A stretch of DNA of 64,000 nucleotides, taken from contig JAFOMG010000011.1 in the NCBI GenBank assembly GCA_017418975.1, forward strand, positions 372,001-436,000. The letters run 5' to 3'. The first letter of the stretch is position 1. The number at the start of each line of letters is the position of its first letter. This DNA is from Sphingomonas sp. (GTDB lineage Bacteria > Pseudomonadota > Alphaproteobacteria > Sphingomonadales > Sphingomonadaceae). Positions 49,393 through 57,418 of the stretch are shown piece by piece. The notes beneath the pieces were generated by a model, which was given only the letters and a program-made list of their open reading frames with translations, searched no databases and was not told where the DNA came from. The position numbers and the translations under genes are program-made.

Positions 49393-50970
49393 TCAGGTGA
49401 CGTGCTTGCGCAACGCCTCGATCGTGTCCGCTTCGCGCGCCGGCTTGTCGGTGCGGATGCGGCTGATTCGCGGGAAGCGCATCGCCAGGCCCGATTTGTG
49501 GCGCCGCGATTCGTGGATCGAATCGAAGGCGACCTCGAGGACGAGGCTCTTGTCGGTCTCGCGCACCGGCCCGAAGCGATTCACCGTGTGGGTGCGGACA
49601 TGATGGTCGAGCCATTTCAGCTCTTCGTCGGTGAAGCCGAAATAGGCCTTGCCCACCGGCAGCAGCTCGCCCTCCGCCGTCCAGGCGCCGAAAGTATAGT
49701 CGGAATAGAAGCTGCTGCGCTTGCCCGAGCCGCGCTGCGCGTACATCAGCACGCAATCGGCGACCAGCGGATCGCGCTTCCATTTGTACCACAGCCCCGC
49801 GCGCCGCCCGGCGACATAGGGCGAATCGCGCCGCTTGAGCATCACCCCCTCGATCGCGGCATCCCGCGCGCCTGCGCGAATCTCCTCCAGCGCGGCGAAA
49901 TCCCGGGCCTCGATCACTGCCGAGACGTCGAACCGCCCGGGATCGAGCCGCGCGGCGAAGCGCTCGAGCCGGGCCCGGCGCGCCGACCAGGGCAGGTCGC
50001 GCAGATCCTCGCCGCCGTCGAAAAGAATGTCGTAGAGGCGGACAAAGGCGGGATAGTCGGCCAGCGTCCTCGCGCTGACCAGCTTGCGGCCCAGGCGCTG
50101 CTGGAGCGTGTTGAAGCTCGCCGCCTCGCCGCCCTGGAACGCGCCCTTCACCAGCAGCTCGCCGTCGAGCACGCCGGGCGTGGCGAAGGCCCCCGCGACT
50201 TCGGGAAAGCTGTGGGTGATGTCGTCGCCCGCGCGGCTGTAGAGCCGGGTCTCGCCCGCGACATGGACCAGCTGGACGCGGATCCCGTCCCATTTCCACT
50301 CCGCCGCATAATCGGCCAGGTCGACATGCTCCTGCTCGAGCGGATGGGCGAGCATGAACGGGCGGAAGACCGGCAGGTCGCGCGCGCTGGGCTGGGCGGC
50401 GCGGCCCTCGGCCCAGTCGAACAGCGGCGCATAGGGCGGAACCAGGCCGTGCCACACTTCCTCCACCGCATCGACATCGAGCCCGAAGGCCTGGGCGAGC
50501 GCGGTCTTGGCGAGCCGGGCCGAGATGCCGACGCGCAGCGCGCCGGTGGCGAGCTTGAGCAGGGCGAAGCGCGCATCGGCATCCAGCCGATCGAGCATCG
50601 CCGCGAGCGCCGCGGGCGCATCGGACCTGGAAATGCCGCCCAAAGTCGCGACCACCTGCGAGACGGTGAGCGATGCCGCCGCCGCGGGCGGCGCCGAGGG
50701 CGCGGGCCAGAGCAGCGCGATCGTCTCGGCCGAATCGCCGACAAAGTCGCGGCTCATCGCATAGAGCACCGGATCGACGCGTTCCTCCACCATCGCGCGG
50801 ATCAGCGCCGGCTTCACGGCAGGCAGGTCGAGCGTGCCGGTGAGCGCCGCCATCGCCCAGCCGCGGTCCGGATCGGGCGTGGCGCGCAGATAGTCGCCGA
50901 GCAGCTTGAGCTTGGCGTTGCGCGAGCGCGTGTAGATCAGGCCATCGAGCAGGTCGGCAAAGGCACGCAT
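49393..50970 (-). CDS. ATP-dependent DNA ligase (cisplit from its usual helicase/exonuclease partners)
   Basis: An ATP-dependent DNA ligase of 525 residues. The N-terminal DNA-binding domain starts MRAFADLLDGLIYT. The nucleotidyl-transfer motif I is KWDG in AEWKWDGIRVQLVH (adenylated Lys). Motifs III-V follow as RLYDILFDGGEDLR, IEGVMLKRRDSPY and GLWYKWKRD, and the OB fold closes with FEVAFDS-like LVLEVAFDSIHES. It is the type found with the DEXH helicase and exonuclease, which here lie at 33902 and 37078. The start is ATG 50970. It is divergent from the phosphoesterase (49 bp). Confidence 0.93.
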   Translation of the reverse strand: MRAFADLLDGLIYTRSRNAKLKLLGDYLRATPDPDRGWAMAALTGTLDLPAVKPALIRAMVEERVDPVLYAMSRDFVGDSAETIALLWPAPSAPPAAAASLTVSQVVATLGGISRSDAPAALAAMLDRLDADARFALLKLATGALRVGISARLAKTALAQAFGLDVDAVEEVWHGLVPPYAPLFDWAEGRAAQPSARDLPVFRPFMLAHPLEQEHVDLADYAAEWKWDGIRVQLVHVAGETRLYSRAGDDITHSFPEVAGAFATPGVLDGELLVKGAFQGGEAASFNTLQQRLGRKLVSARTLADYPAFVRLYDILFDGGEDLRDLPWSARRARLERFAARLDPGRFDVSAVIEARDFAALEEIRAGARDAAIEGVMLKRRDSPYVAGRRAGLWYKWKRDPLVADCVLMYAQRGSGKRSSFYSDYTFGAWTAEGELLPVGKAYFGFTDEELKWLDHHVRTHTVNRFGPVRETDKSLVLEVAFDSIHESRRHKSGLAMRFPRISRIRTDKPAREADTIEALRKHVT

Positions 50971-51019
50971 GACGGCGCAACGCATGGCGTGGCCGATGCG
51001 CTCCCGTTACGATGCCCGC

Positions 51020-51865
51020 ATGCGCAAGCTCATCCTCATCCTCGCCGGCCTGGCCCTCCTGCTCGCCGGCTTTCTCGGCTGGTGCTTTCGCGAGGCGACC
51101 AGCGACCCGCTGGTGCGCCGTGCGGAGGTGGCCCTGCCGGGACTGGAGCGGCCGGTGCGGATCGCGCTGCTGAGCGACATCCATATCGGCACCGCGGCGA
51201 TGGGGCCGGAACGGCTCGGGCGAATCGTCGCGCAGGTGAATGCGCTGAAGCCCGATCTGGTGGTGATCGCGGGCGACTTCATCTTCGGCCATGATCCGCG
51301 CGGCGCGGCGAAGCTGGGGCCGGCGATGGTCGGGCCGCTGCGCCAGCTGCGCGCGCCGCTGGGCGTGGCGGCGGTGCTCGGCAATCACGATTACTGGACG
51401 GGCCCGCAGGCGGTGCGCGACCAGCTCGCCCGGGCGGGGGTGACGGTGCTGGAGAATGATGCCGCGCCGCGCGGACCGGTGGCGCTGGGCGGGATCAGCG
51501 ACGATTTTTCGGGCCATGCCGACATCGCCGCGACGCTGCGGGCGGCGCGGGCGATCGGGCGGCCGATCGTGCTGGTCACCCATTCGCCCGACGTCGCGCC
51601 CGATCTGCCCGCCGACGCGCACCTCCTCCTCGCCGGGCACACCCATTGCGGGCAGGTGCTGATCTTCGGCCGCAACGTCGCGCCCGAAGTGAGCCGCTAC
51701 GGCAGCCGCTATCGCTGCGGGCTGGTGCGCGAAGGGGGGCGCACGGTGATCGTCACCGCCGGGCTCGGCACCAGCGGCGTGCCGTTCCGCCTGGGCGCCC
51801 GGCCCGACATCTGGCTGGTGACTCTCGTGCCGCCGGCAATGGTGCGGACACGAAAAGCGGGTTAG
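51020..51865 (+). CDS. membrane-anchored metallophosphoesterase (YaeI-like)
   Basis: A protein of 281 residues: an N-terminal anchor (LILILAGLALLLAGFLGWCF) and a calcineurin-type domain with ALLSDIHIGT (DxH), VVIAGDFIFG (GD), AAVLGNHDYW (GNHD), VTHSPD and LLAGHTHCGQV (GHxH). Relatives act on phosphodiester or lipid pyrophosphate substrates. It is not PdeM, the phosphoesterase of the ligase-associated set: the sequence pattern and the membrane anchor differ. The start ATG 51020 (MRKLILILAG) lacks a strong ribosome binding site. Confidence 0.85.
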   Translation: MRKLILILAGLALLLAGFLGWCFREATSDPLVRRAEVALPGLERPVRIALLSDIHIGTAAMGPERLGRIVAQVNALKPDLVVIAGDFIFGHDPRGAAKLGPAMVGPLRQLRAPLGVAAVLGNHDYWTGPQAVRDQLARAGVTVLENDAAPRGPVALGGISDDFSGHADIAATLRAARAIGRPIVLVTHSPDVAPDLPADAHLLLAGHTHCGQVLIFGRNVAPEVSRYGSRYRCGLVREGGRTVIVTAGLGTSGVPFRLGARPDIWLVTLVPPAMVRTRKAG

Positions 51866-51900
51866 GTTCGCAACTCCACCACCGGAGGGGTCTCCCGATA

Positions 51901-52230
51901 ATGAAGCTCGTTCTCACCGCCGCCCTGCTCGCCTGCGCGCCCGTTGCCGCCTTCGCCCAGAACGCGCCGGCCCCGGCACCCGCCGCGACTCCGGCGCCGG
52001 CCGCCGCGCCCGCCGCCAAGTTCAGCGCGGATACGCCGATCGAAGCCCTGTTCGCCAATGAAGGCGCCAAGGCGGTGCTCGTCGCCGACGGCCTGGGCGA
52101 TATCGACAAGCATCCCGCCTATGAGCAGTTCAAGGGGATGAGCTTCCGCGCGATCCAGCCCTTTTCGGAAGGCAAGCTGACCGACGAGATGCTGGCCAAG
52201 CTCGACGCGGACCTCGCCAAGGTCAAGTAA
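51901..52230 (+). CDS. small exported protein of unknown function
   Basis: A protein of 109 residues with a signal peptide (LTAALLACAPVAAFAQ), a short Ala/Pro linker (APAPAATPAPAAAPAAK) and a compact helical domain with TPIEALFANEGAKAVLVADG, then YEQFKGMSFRAIQPFSEGKL. No cysteines or motifs suggest an enzyme. ATG 51901 follows GGAGGGG at about 12 bases. Such small exported helical proteins are common in sphingomonads; the function is unknown. Confidence 0.72.
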   Translation: MKLVLTAALLACAPVAAFAQNAPAPAPAATPAPAAAPAAKFSADTPIEALFANEGAKAVLVADGLGDIDKHPAYEQFKGMSFRAIQPFSEGKLTDEMLAKLDADLAKVK

Positions 52231-52342
52231 CCGGGACGGGGCCGGCGCCCGCGGGGCCGGCCCTGTTTCGCGGTGCGCCGGGGCGGGGACCCATATCCTC
52301 CCCGGTCGTCCCCACCTTCTCCCCGTCGTCCCTATCTTCTCC

Positions 52343-52480
52343 CCGTCATCCCCGCGAAGGCGGGGATCCAGGGCCGGGAGAACGGGCTGCGAGGCTCGCT
52401 TCGCCGTCTCCGGCAAGGCTGGGTGCCATTCTTCGATCGTCCCCGACTACCCTGGATCCCGGCCTTCGCGGGGATGACGG
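52343..52480. repeat. inverted REP pair (REPIN)
   Basis: CCGTCATCCCCGCGAAGGC with GGGGATCCAGGG on the left faces CCCTGGATCCCGGCC with GCGGGGATGACGG on the right. The arms match those inside the miniature element at 20072-20281 almost exactly, so the core is shared between families. Confidence 0.8.
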
Positions 52481-52484
52481 GTCT

Positions 52485-52557
52485 GCGGACGGCGGATTTG
52501 CGGACGGCAGGTTTGCCGTCGGCGGATTTGCTGACGACGGGTTTGCTAAACGACGGG
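52485..52557. repeat. 15-bp degenerate tandem repeat, about five units
   Basis: Units read GCGGACGGCGGATTT, GCGGACGGCAGGTTT, GCCGTCGGCGGATTT, GCTGACGACGGGTTT, and a partial GCTAAACGACGGG. They start right after the REPIN. The 15-base period and the shared G-rich/TTT pattern suggest a minisatellite that can vary in length. Confidence 0.75.
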
Positions 52558-52654
52558 CCCGCCGATCCGGGCGGGGCTCGCCGATTCGGATGACGCGATT
52601 CGCGGCGCCGGAACCGGCGTTTGCCGATCCCGCCTCCGACCCCAAGGTGCGGGT

Positions 52655-53152
52655 TCAGCCCTTGCGCGATGCCTCGAACAGGAACCAGGCGCGCTCCTCT
52701 GCCTGGTCGGTCCATTCGTCGACGATGCCGCTGGTCGCATTGTCGCCGGCATCCTCGGCTGCCTGCTTCACGGCGCGGAAGCTCTCGATCAGCTTGAGAT
52801 TGTCCTCGCGCAGCTCGGCCAGCATGTCGCCGGGCGCGACATAGTCCGCGTCATTGTCGGTCAGCGTCTGGCGGCGGGCGATGTCGCCGATCGAGCGCAG
52901 CGTGACGTTGCCGGTCTTGCGCACGCGCTCGGCAATGGCATCGGTGATGCCGTAGATCTGTGCCGCCTGATCGTCGAGCAGCAGGTGATAGTCGCGGAAA
53001 TGCGGGCCCGAGACGTGCCAGTGGAAATTCTTGGTCTTGAGATAGAGCGCGAAGCAATCGGCCAGCGCGCCGTTCAGCGCGTCCGCCACGCTCCTGGCGT
53101 CGTTGCGGTTCAGATCGGTGGGGGTGCGGAGCGCCGCATTGGTATCAGCCAT
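52655..53152 (-). CDS. dps: Dps-family DNA-protecting ferritin
   Basis: A protein of 165 residues that forms a dodecameric cage, oxidises iron with peroxide and protects DNA in stationary phase. The ferroxidase residues lie across subunits: FHWHVSGPHFRDYHLLLDDQ carries the conserved His, Asp and the Glu-equivalent. The second half has LIESFRAVKQAAEDAGDNAT, then EWTDQAEERAWFL. Length and layout are typical. It reads away from the GDT1 gene with a 96-bp gap. Confidence 0.93.
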   Translation of the reverse strand: MADTNAALRTPTDLNRNDARSVADALNGALADCFALYLKTKNFHWHVSGPHFRDYHLLLDDQAAQIYGITDAIAERVRKTGNVTLRSIGDIARRQTLTDNDADYVAPGDMLAELREDNLKLIESFRAVKQAAEDAGDNATSGIVDEWTDQAEERAWFLFEASRKG

Positions 53153-53248
53153 GTTCGTCCTCCCGGGATTCGGTTCGCAGGGTCAACGAACGGAATATGG
53201 GATCGGGTCCGCCCGGCGCATTTGCATTTTCCCGATCTCAGAGATCGA

Positions 53249-53812
53249 TCAGGTCAGGCGCAGCGCGTTCACGCCGATCCAGCAGCCGGCGACCAGGAAG
53301 CCGATGCCGCTCAGGATGCGCAGCCAGCGCCAGGGCAGGGCCGCCCAGCTCCGCTCGCCGAGCAGCGCGGCGACGAACGCCACGCCGAACGCGCCGATCG
53401 ATGCGCCGGCGGCCGCGAACCAGGGCTGGCCGCCGGTGGCCAGCGCGAGCGTGAAGAAGGGCGTGCTCTCGCCAAAGGCGAGGATCAGCACCCCCAGCAG
53501 CGCCGTGAAGAAGGAGCCGAGCTTCCAGCCGCCCAGCCGGTCCTTCACGCGATTCGATCCGATCGCGCCCAGCGCGCCGAAGATCAGCGCCATGGCGAGC
53601 AGCAGCGCGCGGGCATTGGGCGTCATCATCGGCCCGATCAGCGATCCGCCGAAACCGGCCGCGAAGTTGATGGCGGCATGGGCGATGCCCGCCGCGACCG
53701 CCACGGCGAGCGGCCGGCCATAGCGATCGGCGAGGATCGCGCAGAGCAGGGCCGGCTTGTCGCAAAGCTGGGTGAGGACGGCCAGCAGGAAGGCCGGGAC
53801 CAGAGCTTCCAT
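53249..53812 (-). CDS. GDT1/TMEM165-family transporter (UPF0016)
   Basis: A membrane protein of 187 residues with six hydrophobic segments in two repeats. The first repeat has the family motif in altered form ([20 protein letters not shown]), the second [20 protein letters not shown] with Glu. UPF0016 proteins export manganese or calcium. The usual E-x-G-D-(K/R) signature is weak in the first repeat (TQLCDKP), so the metal selectivity is uncertain. ATG 53812 follows AAAGGGGA. Confidence 0.78.
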   Translation of the reverse strand: MEALVPAFLLAVLTQLCDKPALLCAILADRYGRPLAVAVAAGIAHAAINFAAGFGGSLIGPMMTPNARALLLAMALIFGALGAIGSNRVKDRLGGWKLGSFFTALLGVLILAFGESTPFFTLALATGGQPWFAAAGASIGAFGVAFVAALLGERSWAALPWRWLRILSGIGFLVAGCWIGVNALRLT

Positions 53813-54138
53813 GCGCTTCCCCTTTCGCGCGGCATTCTGGGCGCGCAGGGTTAAACCCGCGTGAAGGATATCCAATTCCTCCCCCGGCTTGCCCGGGGGA
53901 GGGGGCCGCTCGCGAAGCGAGTGGTGGAGGGGCATGGCGATCACCGTCGCGGATCGCCGCCATGGCCCTTCCACCACGCCCCGCGGGCGCGCTCTCCCTC
54001 CCCGAGGCGAGCTCGGGGAGGAATTGCTTGGCCCCAGCCTTGACTTTTGGCCGAGAATCGCACAGTTGCCCGCGTCTGGCAGCGGTGCGCTCTGGCGTGC
54101 CGCTCTTTTCTTTTCGCAGTTTCAAGGGTTGTTGGGTC
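53813..54138. other. 326-bp intergenic region dominated by a long palindrome
   Basis: There is no supported gene. A 153-bp imperfect palindrome fills 53873-54025. The remainder carries a TTGACT -35-like box at 54040 for rpmG and the leader of the ribosomal protein gene. Confidence 0.75.
53873..54025. repeat. 153-bp imperfect palindromic repeat
   Basis: CAATTCCTCCCCCGGCTTGC at the left faces GCGAGCTCGGGGAGGAATTG at the right. Inside, GTGGTGGAGGGGCATGG faces CCATGGCCCTTCCACCAC. The sequence differs from the GTCATCCC and CTTGTTT families, so it is a third repeat type in the window. Confidence 0.75.
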
Positions 54139-54306
54139 ATGGCCAAGCCGACCACTGTCAAGATCAAGCTCGTCAGCACGGCGGACACGGGTTTCTTCTA
54201 CGTCACGAAGAAGAATCCGCGTACCCAGACCGAGAAGTTCTCGTTCCGCAAGTACGATCCCGTCGTGCGCAAGCATGTCGAGTTCAAGGAAGCCAAGATC
54301 AAGTAA
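54139..54306 (+). CDS. rpmG: 50S ribosomal protein L33
   Basis: A protein of 55 residues: [20 protein letters not shown], then [20 protein letters not shown]. It is the cysteine-free form (no CxxC zinc motif), as in E. coli and most alphaproteobacteria. ATG 54139 follows a GGGTTGTTGGG leader. Downstream are two 33-bp hairpin units and a terminator shared with divK. Confidence 0.95.
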   Translation: MAKPTTVKIKLVSTADTGFFYVTKKNPRTQTEKFSFRKYDPVVRKHVEFKEAKIK

Positions 54307-54333
54307 GGCGGGCGCGCGCCCGGCTTGCCTCGC

Positions 54334-54395
54334 CCCCGCATGCGCGGGGCCGGTCTTCAAGCTTAGCCCCGCATGCGCGGGGACGGTCTTCAAGA
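54334..54395. repeat. two 33-bp hairpin units after rpmG
   Basis: Each unit has CCCCGC, loop ATGC, GCGGGG, then CGGTCTTCAAG. The units start at 54334 and 54367. They resemble tandem hairpins rather than a CRISPR because the gap between units carries no independent spacer. Confidence 0.7.
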
Positions 54396-54425
54396 AAGCC
54401 CCGGGCCGTCAAGGCCGCGGGGCTT
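54396..54425. terminator. bidirectional terminator between rpmG and divK
   Basis: AAGCCCCGGGCC (54396-54407) pairs with GGCC and CGGGGCTT (54413-54425) around GTCAA. The stem overlaps the last codons of divK (54409-54425). Runs of T/C on both sides fit use in both directions. Confidence 0.75.
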
Positions 54426-54837
54426 CTTCTGTGTCCGTGTTCGGGGCTTCGGGCGGCGGCGCCGGCGATTCGGCCGGCATCAGCGCGCGCACTTCCTCCA
54501 TGAAGCGCACCAGGCTGATCGGCTTGGAGACATAGGCATTGGCCCCGGCCGCGCGGATCCGCTCCTCGTCGTCGCGGCCGGCATAGGCGGTGACCGCCAT
54601 GATCGGGATGGTCCGCAGCCTGGGGTCCAGCTTCATGTGCTGGATCAGCTCGAGGCCGGTCACGTGCGGCATCTGGATGTCCATCACCACCAGCTGCGGA
54701 TCGAAGTCGCGCGCGCGCCCCACTGCCTCGCGCCCGTCGCGCACCGGCTCCGCCTCGAACTGGTGCGCGCGCAGCAGGTCGCAGAACAGCTTCAGATTGA
54801 GTTCGTTGTCCTCGACAACGAGCACCCTTTTTGCCAC
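54409..54837 (-). CDS. divK: single-domain response regulator DivK
   Basis: A CheY-like regulator of 142 residues; in Caulobacter, DivK sits in the DivJ-PleC-DivL network for cell-cycle control. The acidic pocket is in VVEDNELNL, the phosphoacceptor Asp53 in VVMDIQMPHVTG, the Thr in MAVTAYAG and the Lys in YVSKPISLVRF. About 20 C-terminal residues (PAPPPEAPNTDTEEAPRP) extend beyond the receiver domain and are encoded within the terminator. The start is ATG 54837. DUF3572 beside it, divergent, is the expected neighbour. Confidence 0.9.
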   Translation of the reverse strand: MAKRVLVVEDNELNLKLFCDLLRAHQFEAEPVRDGREAVGRARDFDPQLVVMDIQMPHVTGLELIQHMKLDPRLRTIPIMAVTAYAGRDDEERIRAAGANAYVSKPISLVRFMEEVRALMPAESPAPPPEAPNTDTEEAPRP

Positions 54838-54874
54838 GCGCTACCCCCGGATCGACTCTTAGGCGATGTAGGAT

Positions 54875-55141
54875 ATGGCGGGCGCGGAAACAAATGCGGA
54901 AGCGCTGGCGCTGCAGGCACTTGTGTGGACGCTGGGCGAGGAAGCGCGGGCGCGGCGCCTGCTCGACCTCACCGGCCTCGATCCCGCCGAGCTGCGCCGG
55001 CGGGCGGGCGAGGCGGTGGTGCTCGCCGCGACGCTGTCGTTCCTCGAATCCTACGAGCCGGACCTTGTCGCCTGCGCGGCGGCACTCGACATAAGCCCCG
55101 AACAACTGGTCGCCGCCCGGGCGACGCTGGAAAGATCATGA
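54875..55141 (+). CDS. DUF3572 protein beside divK
   Basis: A protein of 88 residues of DUF3572, an alphaproteobacterial family usually encoded beside divK. It has two helical blocks: NAEALALQALVWTLGEEARA and VVLAATLSFLESYEPDLVAC. There is no signal peptide. Its last bases overlap the HAD gene as ATGA, so the two are coupled. The role is unknown; a link to cell-cycle signalling is suggested only by position. Confidence 0.82.
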   Translation: MAGAETNAEALALQALVWTLGEEARARRLLDLTGLDPAELRRRAGEAVVLAATLSFLESYEPDLVACAAALDISPEQLVAARATLERS

Positions 55142-55773
55142 AGCCCCTGCTGATCACCGATTGCGACGAAGTCCTGCTCCACATGGTGCGCCATTTCGGC
55201 GTGTGGCTGGGCGAGACGCACGACATCGAGTTCACGCCCGATGGCGGCGATTTCGCCAATTCGATGCGCCGCCGCGCCGATTCGGCCGTGGTGGAGCGCG
55301 AGGAGATGTGGGGCCTGCTCGACGGCTTCTTCCCCGCCGAGATGGATCGCCAGACGCTGGTGCCGCATGCCCGCGAGGCGCTGGCCGTGCTGGCCGGGCG
55401 CGCCGATATCGTCGTGCTGACCAACCTGCAGGATCATTGCCGCGCGCATCGCATCGCCCAGCTGACGAATCACGGGATCGAGCACCGGGTGGAGTGCAAT
55501 CAGGGCGGCAAGGGATCGCCGGTGGCGCGGCTGATCGAGGAATATCGGCCGAGCGTCACCGTGTTCGTCGACGATCTGGCGGTCCATCACGAATCGGTGG
55601 CCAAGCATGCGCCGGGGGTGTTCCGCCTCCACATGGTCGCCGAGCCCAGCCTGGCGCCGAGCGTGGCGAAGGCGCCGCATGCCCATGCCCGGATCGACGA
55701 CTGGCGCGAGGCGCTGGGCTGGATCGAGGCGCGCTTCGACACGGGCTTGACCGCCGACGCGGCGAGTGGTTGA
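55138..55773 (+). CDS. HAD-superfamily hydrolase
   Basis: A haloacid-dehalogenase-fold phosphohydrolase of 211 residues. Motif I is ITDCDEVLLHM (nucleophile Asp and second Asp), motif II is VVLTNLQDH (Thr), and motif IV is TVFVDDLAVHHES (DD). A helical cap lies between residues 20 and 95. The substrate is not assignable. It is coupled by ATGA overlap to the DUF3572 gene and followed by ridA after 8 bp. Confidence 0.87.
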   Translation: MKPLLITDCDEVLLHMVRHFGVWLGETHDIEFTPDGGDFANSMRRRADSAVVEREEMWGLLDGFFPAEMDRQTLVPHAREALAVLAGRADIVVLTNLQDHCRAHRIAQLTNHGIEHRVECNQGGKGSPVARLIEEYRPSVTVFVDDLAVHHESVAKHAPGVFRLHMVAEPSLAPSVAKAPHAHARIDDWREALGWIEARFDTGLTADAASG

Positions 55774-55781
55774 GCGGGCCC

Positions 55782-56246
55782 ATGACCACGCATGTCGATC
55801 GCAAGCTCGAAGAGCTCGGCCTCGCCCTTCCCGAAGCCGCGGCGCCCGTCGCCGCCTATGTCCCGGTGGTGGAGGCGAACGGCCTGCTCCACGTCTCGGG
55901 CCAGATTCCCTTCAAGGACGGCGTGCTGATGACCGGGCGGCTGGGCGAGGATCGCGACCTGGCGTTCGGCACCGAGGCGGCGCAGCGCTGCGCGCTGATG
56001 CTGGTCGCGCAGATCAAGAAATATCTGGATGGCGACCTGTCGCGCGTCGAGCGGATCGTGAAGCTCGGCGTGTTCGTCAATTCCGCCGCCGACTTCACCG
56101 ACCAGCCCAAGGTGGCCAATGGCGCCTCGGAGCTGATGCAGGCGCTGTTCGGCGATGCCGGTCGCCATGCCCGCAGCGCCGTGGGCGTGCCCGCCTTGCC
56201 GCTGGGCGTGGCGGTGGAAGTGGACGCGGTCGTCCAGATCCGCTGA
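55782..56246 (+). CDS. RidA-family (YjgF) protein
   Basis: A protein of 154 residues of the RidA/YjgF family, which hydrolyse reactive enamine and imine intermediates made by PLP enzymes. The trimer-type pattern is seen as LGLALPEAAAPVAAYVPVVE, LLHVSGQIPFKDG, DLSRVERIVKLGVFVNSAAD and RSAVGVPALPLGVAVEVDAV. The conserved Arg lies near residue 134 (HARSAVGV). This longer form belongs to an outgroup subfamily rather than classical RidA. A terminator follows. Confidence 0.88.
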   Translation: MTTHVDRKLEELGLALPEAAAPVAAYVPVVEANGLLHVSGQIPFKDGVLMTGRLGEDRDLAFGTEAAQRCALMLVAQIKKYLDGDLSRVERIVKLGVFVNSAADFTDQPKVANGASELMQALFGDAGRHARSAVGVPALPLGVAVEVDAVVQIR

Positions 56247-56270
56247 TCCCGCCTTTCCGGTCTCCGTTCG

Positions 56271-56303
56271 CGGCTCGCTCCCCACCGGGGAGCGGGCCGT
56301 TTT
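56271..56303 (+). terminator. terminator after the HAD-ridA operon
   Basis: CGGCTCGCTCCCC (56271-56283) pairs with GGGGAGCGGGCCG (56287-56299) with one G-T pair around ACC, followed by TTTT. It is 24 bases after the ridA stop. Confidence 0.85.
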
Positions 56304-56343
56304 CGTTTGCCGGGGCCGGGCTGTTGCCACCCAGCAACAGTTT

Positions 56344-56359
56344 GTCACGATCCCGTGAC
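56344..56359. promoter_or_regulatory. palindrome upstream of the porin gene
   Basis: GTCACGATCCCGTGAC is a 6-4-6 inverted repeat in the 258-bp leader of the porin gene. GTTGC and GCAAC (56323-56338) form another small stem just before it. It may be a regulator site. Confidence 0.45.
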
Positions 56360-56504
56360 GGAGCAGCAATTAATGTTGTGCGGTGCAGCGTGGTGCGGCA
56401 AGACAGCCGGGCTTCGCAAGCAGCGCAGGCCGATGAGCCTCCAGTCGACGCCGTACCGGAGCAGCAGGCGGGAACCCTTTTTTGAACAACGGGAAGGGTA
56501 TTCC

Positions 56505-57299
56505 ATGCGCTACACCATGATCAGCCTCGCCGCGCTCGCGGCCGTGGCCGGGGCCAGCCCCGCAATCGCCCAGGACCAGACCGATCCGCCGCCCGCCGTG
56601 ACGATCAGCGGCAGCGTCGGCGTGGTCAGCGACTATAAGTTCCGCGGCATCTCGCAGACCGACGGCAATTTCGCCGTGCAGGGCGGCATCACCGTTGCCC
56701 ATGCGTCGGGCTTCTATGTCTCGGTCTGGGGCTCGTCGATCGACGACTATGTCACCGTGCATGGCACCGCCCATCAGGAGCTCGACCTGATCGCCGGCTA
56801 CAAGCATGCGTTCGACGGCGGCGTCACCGTCGATGTCGGGGCGCTCTATTATGTCTATCCGGGCACGCGCCCGGGTTTCACCGGCGACCGGAGTTCGTCG
56901 GACTTCCTCGAGCCCTATGCCTCGGTCAGCTATGCGATCGGGCCGGCCACCGCGAAGATCACCGGCAATTACGCGCCGAAGCAGAAGGCGCTGGCGCTCG
57001 ACCAGGGTCAGAGCGGGCTGCTGCGGAAGCAGGACAATTTCTACCTGGCCGGCGATCTCTCGGTCGCGATCCCCCGGACGCCGATCGGCCTCACCGCCCA
57101 TCTCGGCCACACCTGGGGGCCGAGCTGGCTGTCGGGGCCGACCAGCGAATATACCGACTGGTCGCTGGGGGCGACGGCGACCTGGAAGTCGCTGACCTTC
57201 GGCGTCTCCTATGTCGATACCGACACCAATTTCATCACGCCGAGCGGCAAGGACGCGGCCAAGGGCGGCATCCTCGGCTCGGTGAGCGTCGCCTTCTGA
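56505..57299 (+). CDS. TorF-family outer-membrane porin
   Basis: A predicted beta-barrel of 264 residues with a signal peptide (ISLAALAAVAGASPAIAQ). The family motif SGSVGVVSDYKFRGISQTDG starts the barrel, and alternating strands run to the C-terminal aromatic residue (ILGSVSVAF), the outer-membrane insertion signature. TorF proteins are often linked to nitrogen genes or general uptake; no such genes are beside it here. ATG 56505 follows GGGAAGGG. The gene stands alone. Confidence 0.87.
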   Translation: MRYTMISLAALAAVAGASPAIAQDQTDPPPAVTISGSVGVVSDYKFRGISQTDGNFAVQGGITVAHASGFYVSVWGSSIDDYVTVHGTAHQELDLIAGYKHAFDGGVTVDVGALYYVYPGTRPGFTGDRSSSDFLEPYASVSYAIGPATAKITGNYAPKQKALALDQGQSGLLRKQDNFYLAGDLSVAIPRTPIGLTAHLGHTWGPSWLSGPTSEYTDWSLGATATWKSLTFGVSYVDTDTNFITPSGKDAAKGGILGSVSVAF

Positions 57300-57418
57300 T
57301 ATCGGGGGGAGGAGGAGCGGCGCGCCGCTCCCCGCCCCCCTCCCGGCCATGCGAAAGCGCCGGCCCGCATGGGGATGCGGGCCGGCGCTTTCTTCGTTCG
57401 GGATAGGGCGGGCGCCGC

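Larger units (their letters stand above)
52231..52654. other. 424-bp intergenic region with a REPIN and a 15-bp tandem repeat
   Basis: There is no supported gene. Repeated TCTCCCCGTCGTCCC-like motifs precede an inverted REP pair (52343-52373 and 52450-52480), then a 15-bp degenerate tandem array (52485-52557) and a short tail to the dps stop at 52655. Confidence 0.75.

Noticed and set aside
51020..51865. PdeM, the phosphoesterase of the ligase-associated set, beside the ligase
   Set aside because: The protein has a membrane anchor and YaeI-type spacing of metal motifs, so it is a different metallophosphoesterase family.
54334..54395. Possible short CRISPR array (CCCCGCATGCGCGGGG repeat core)
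   Set aside because: There are only two units with a 33-bp period, the sequence between cores is the same in both, and no cas gene is near. It is a tandem hairpin.
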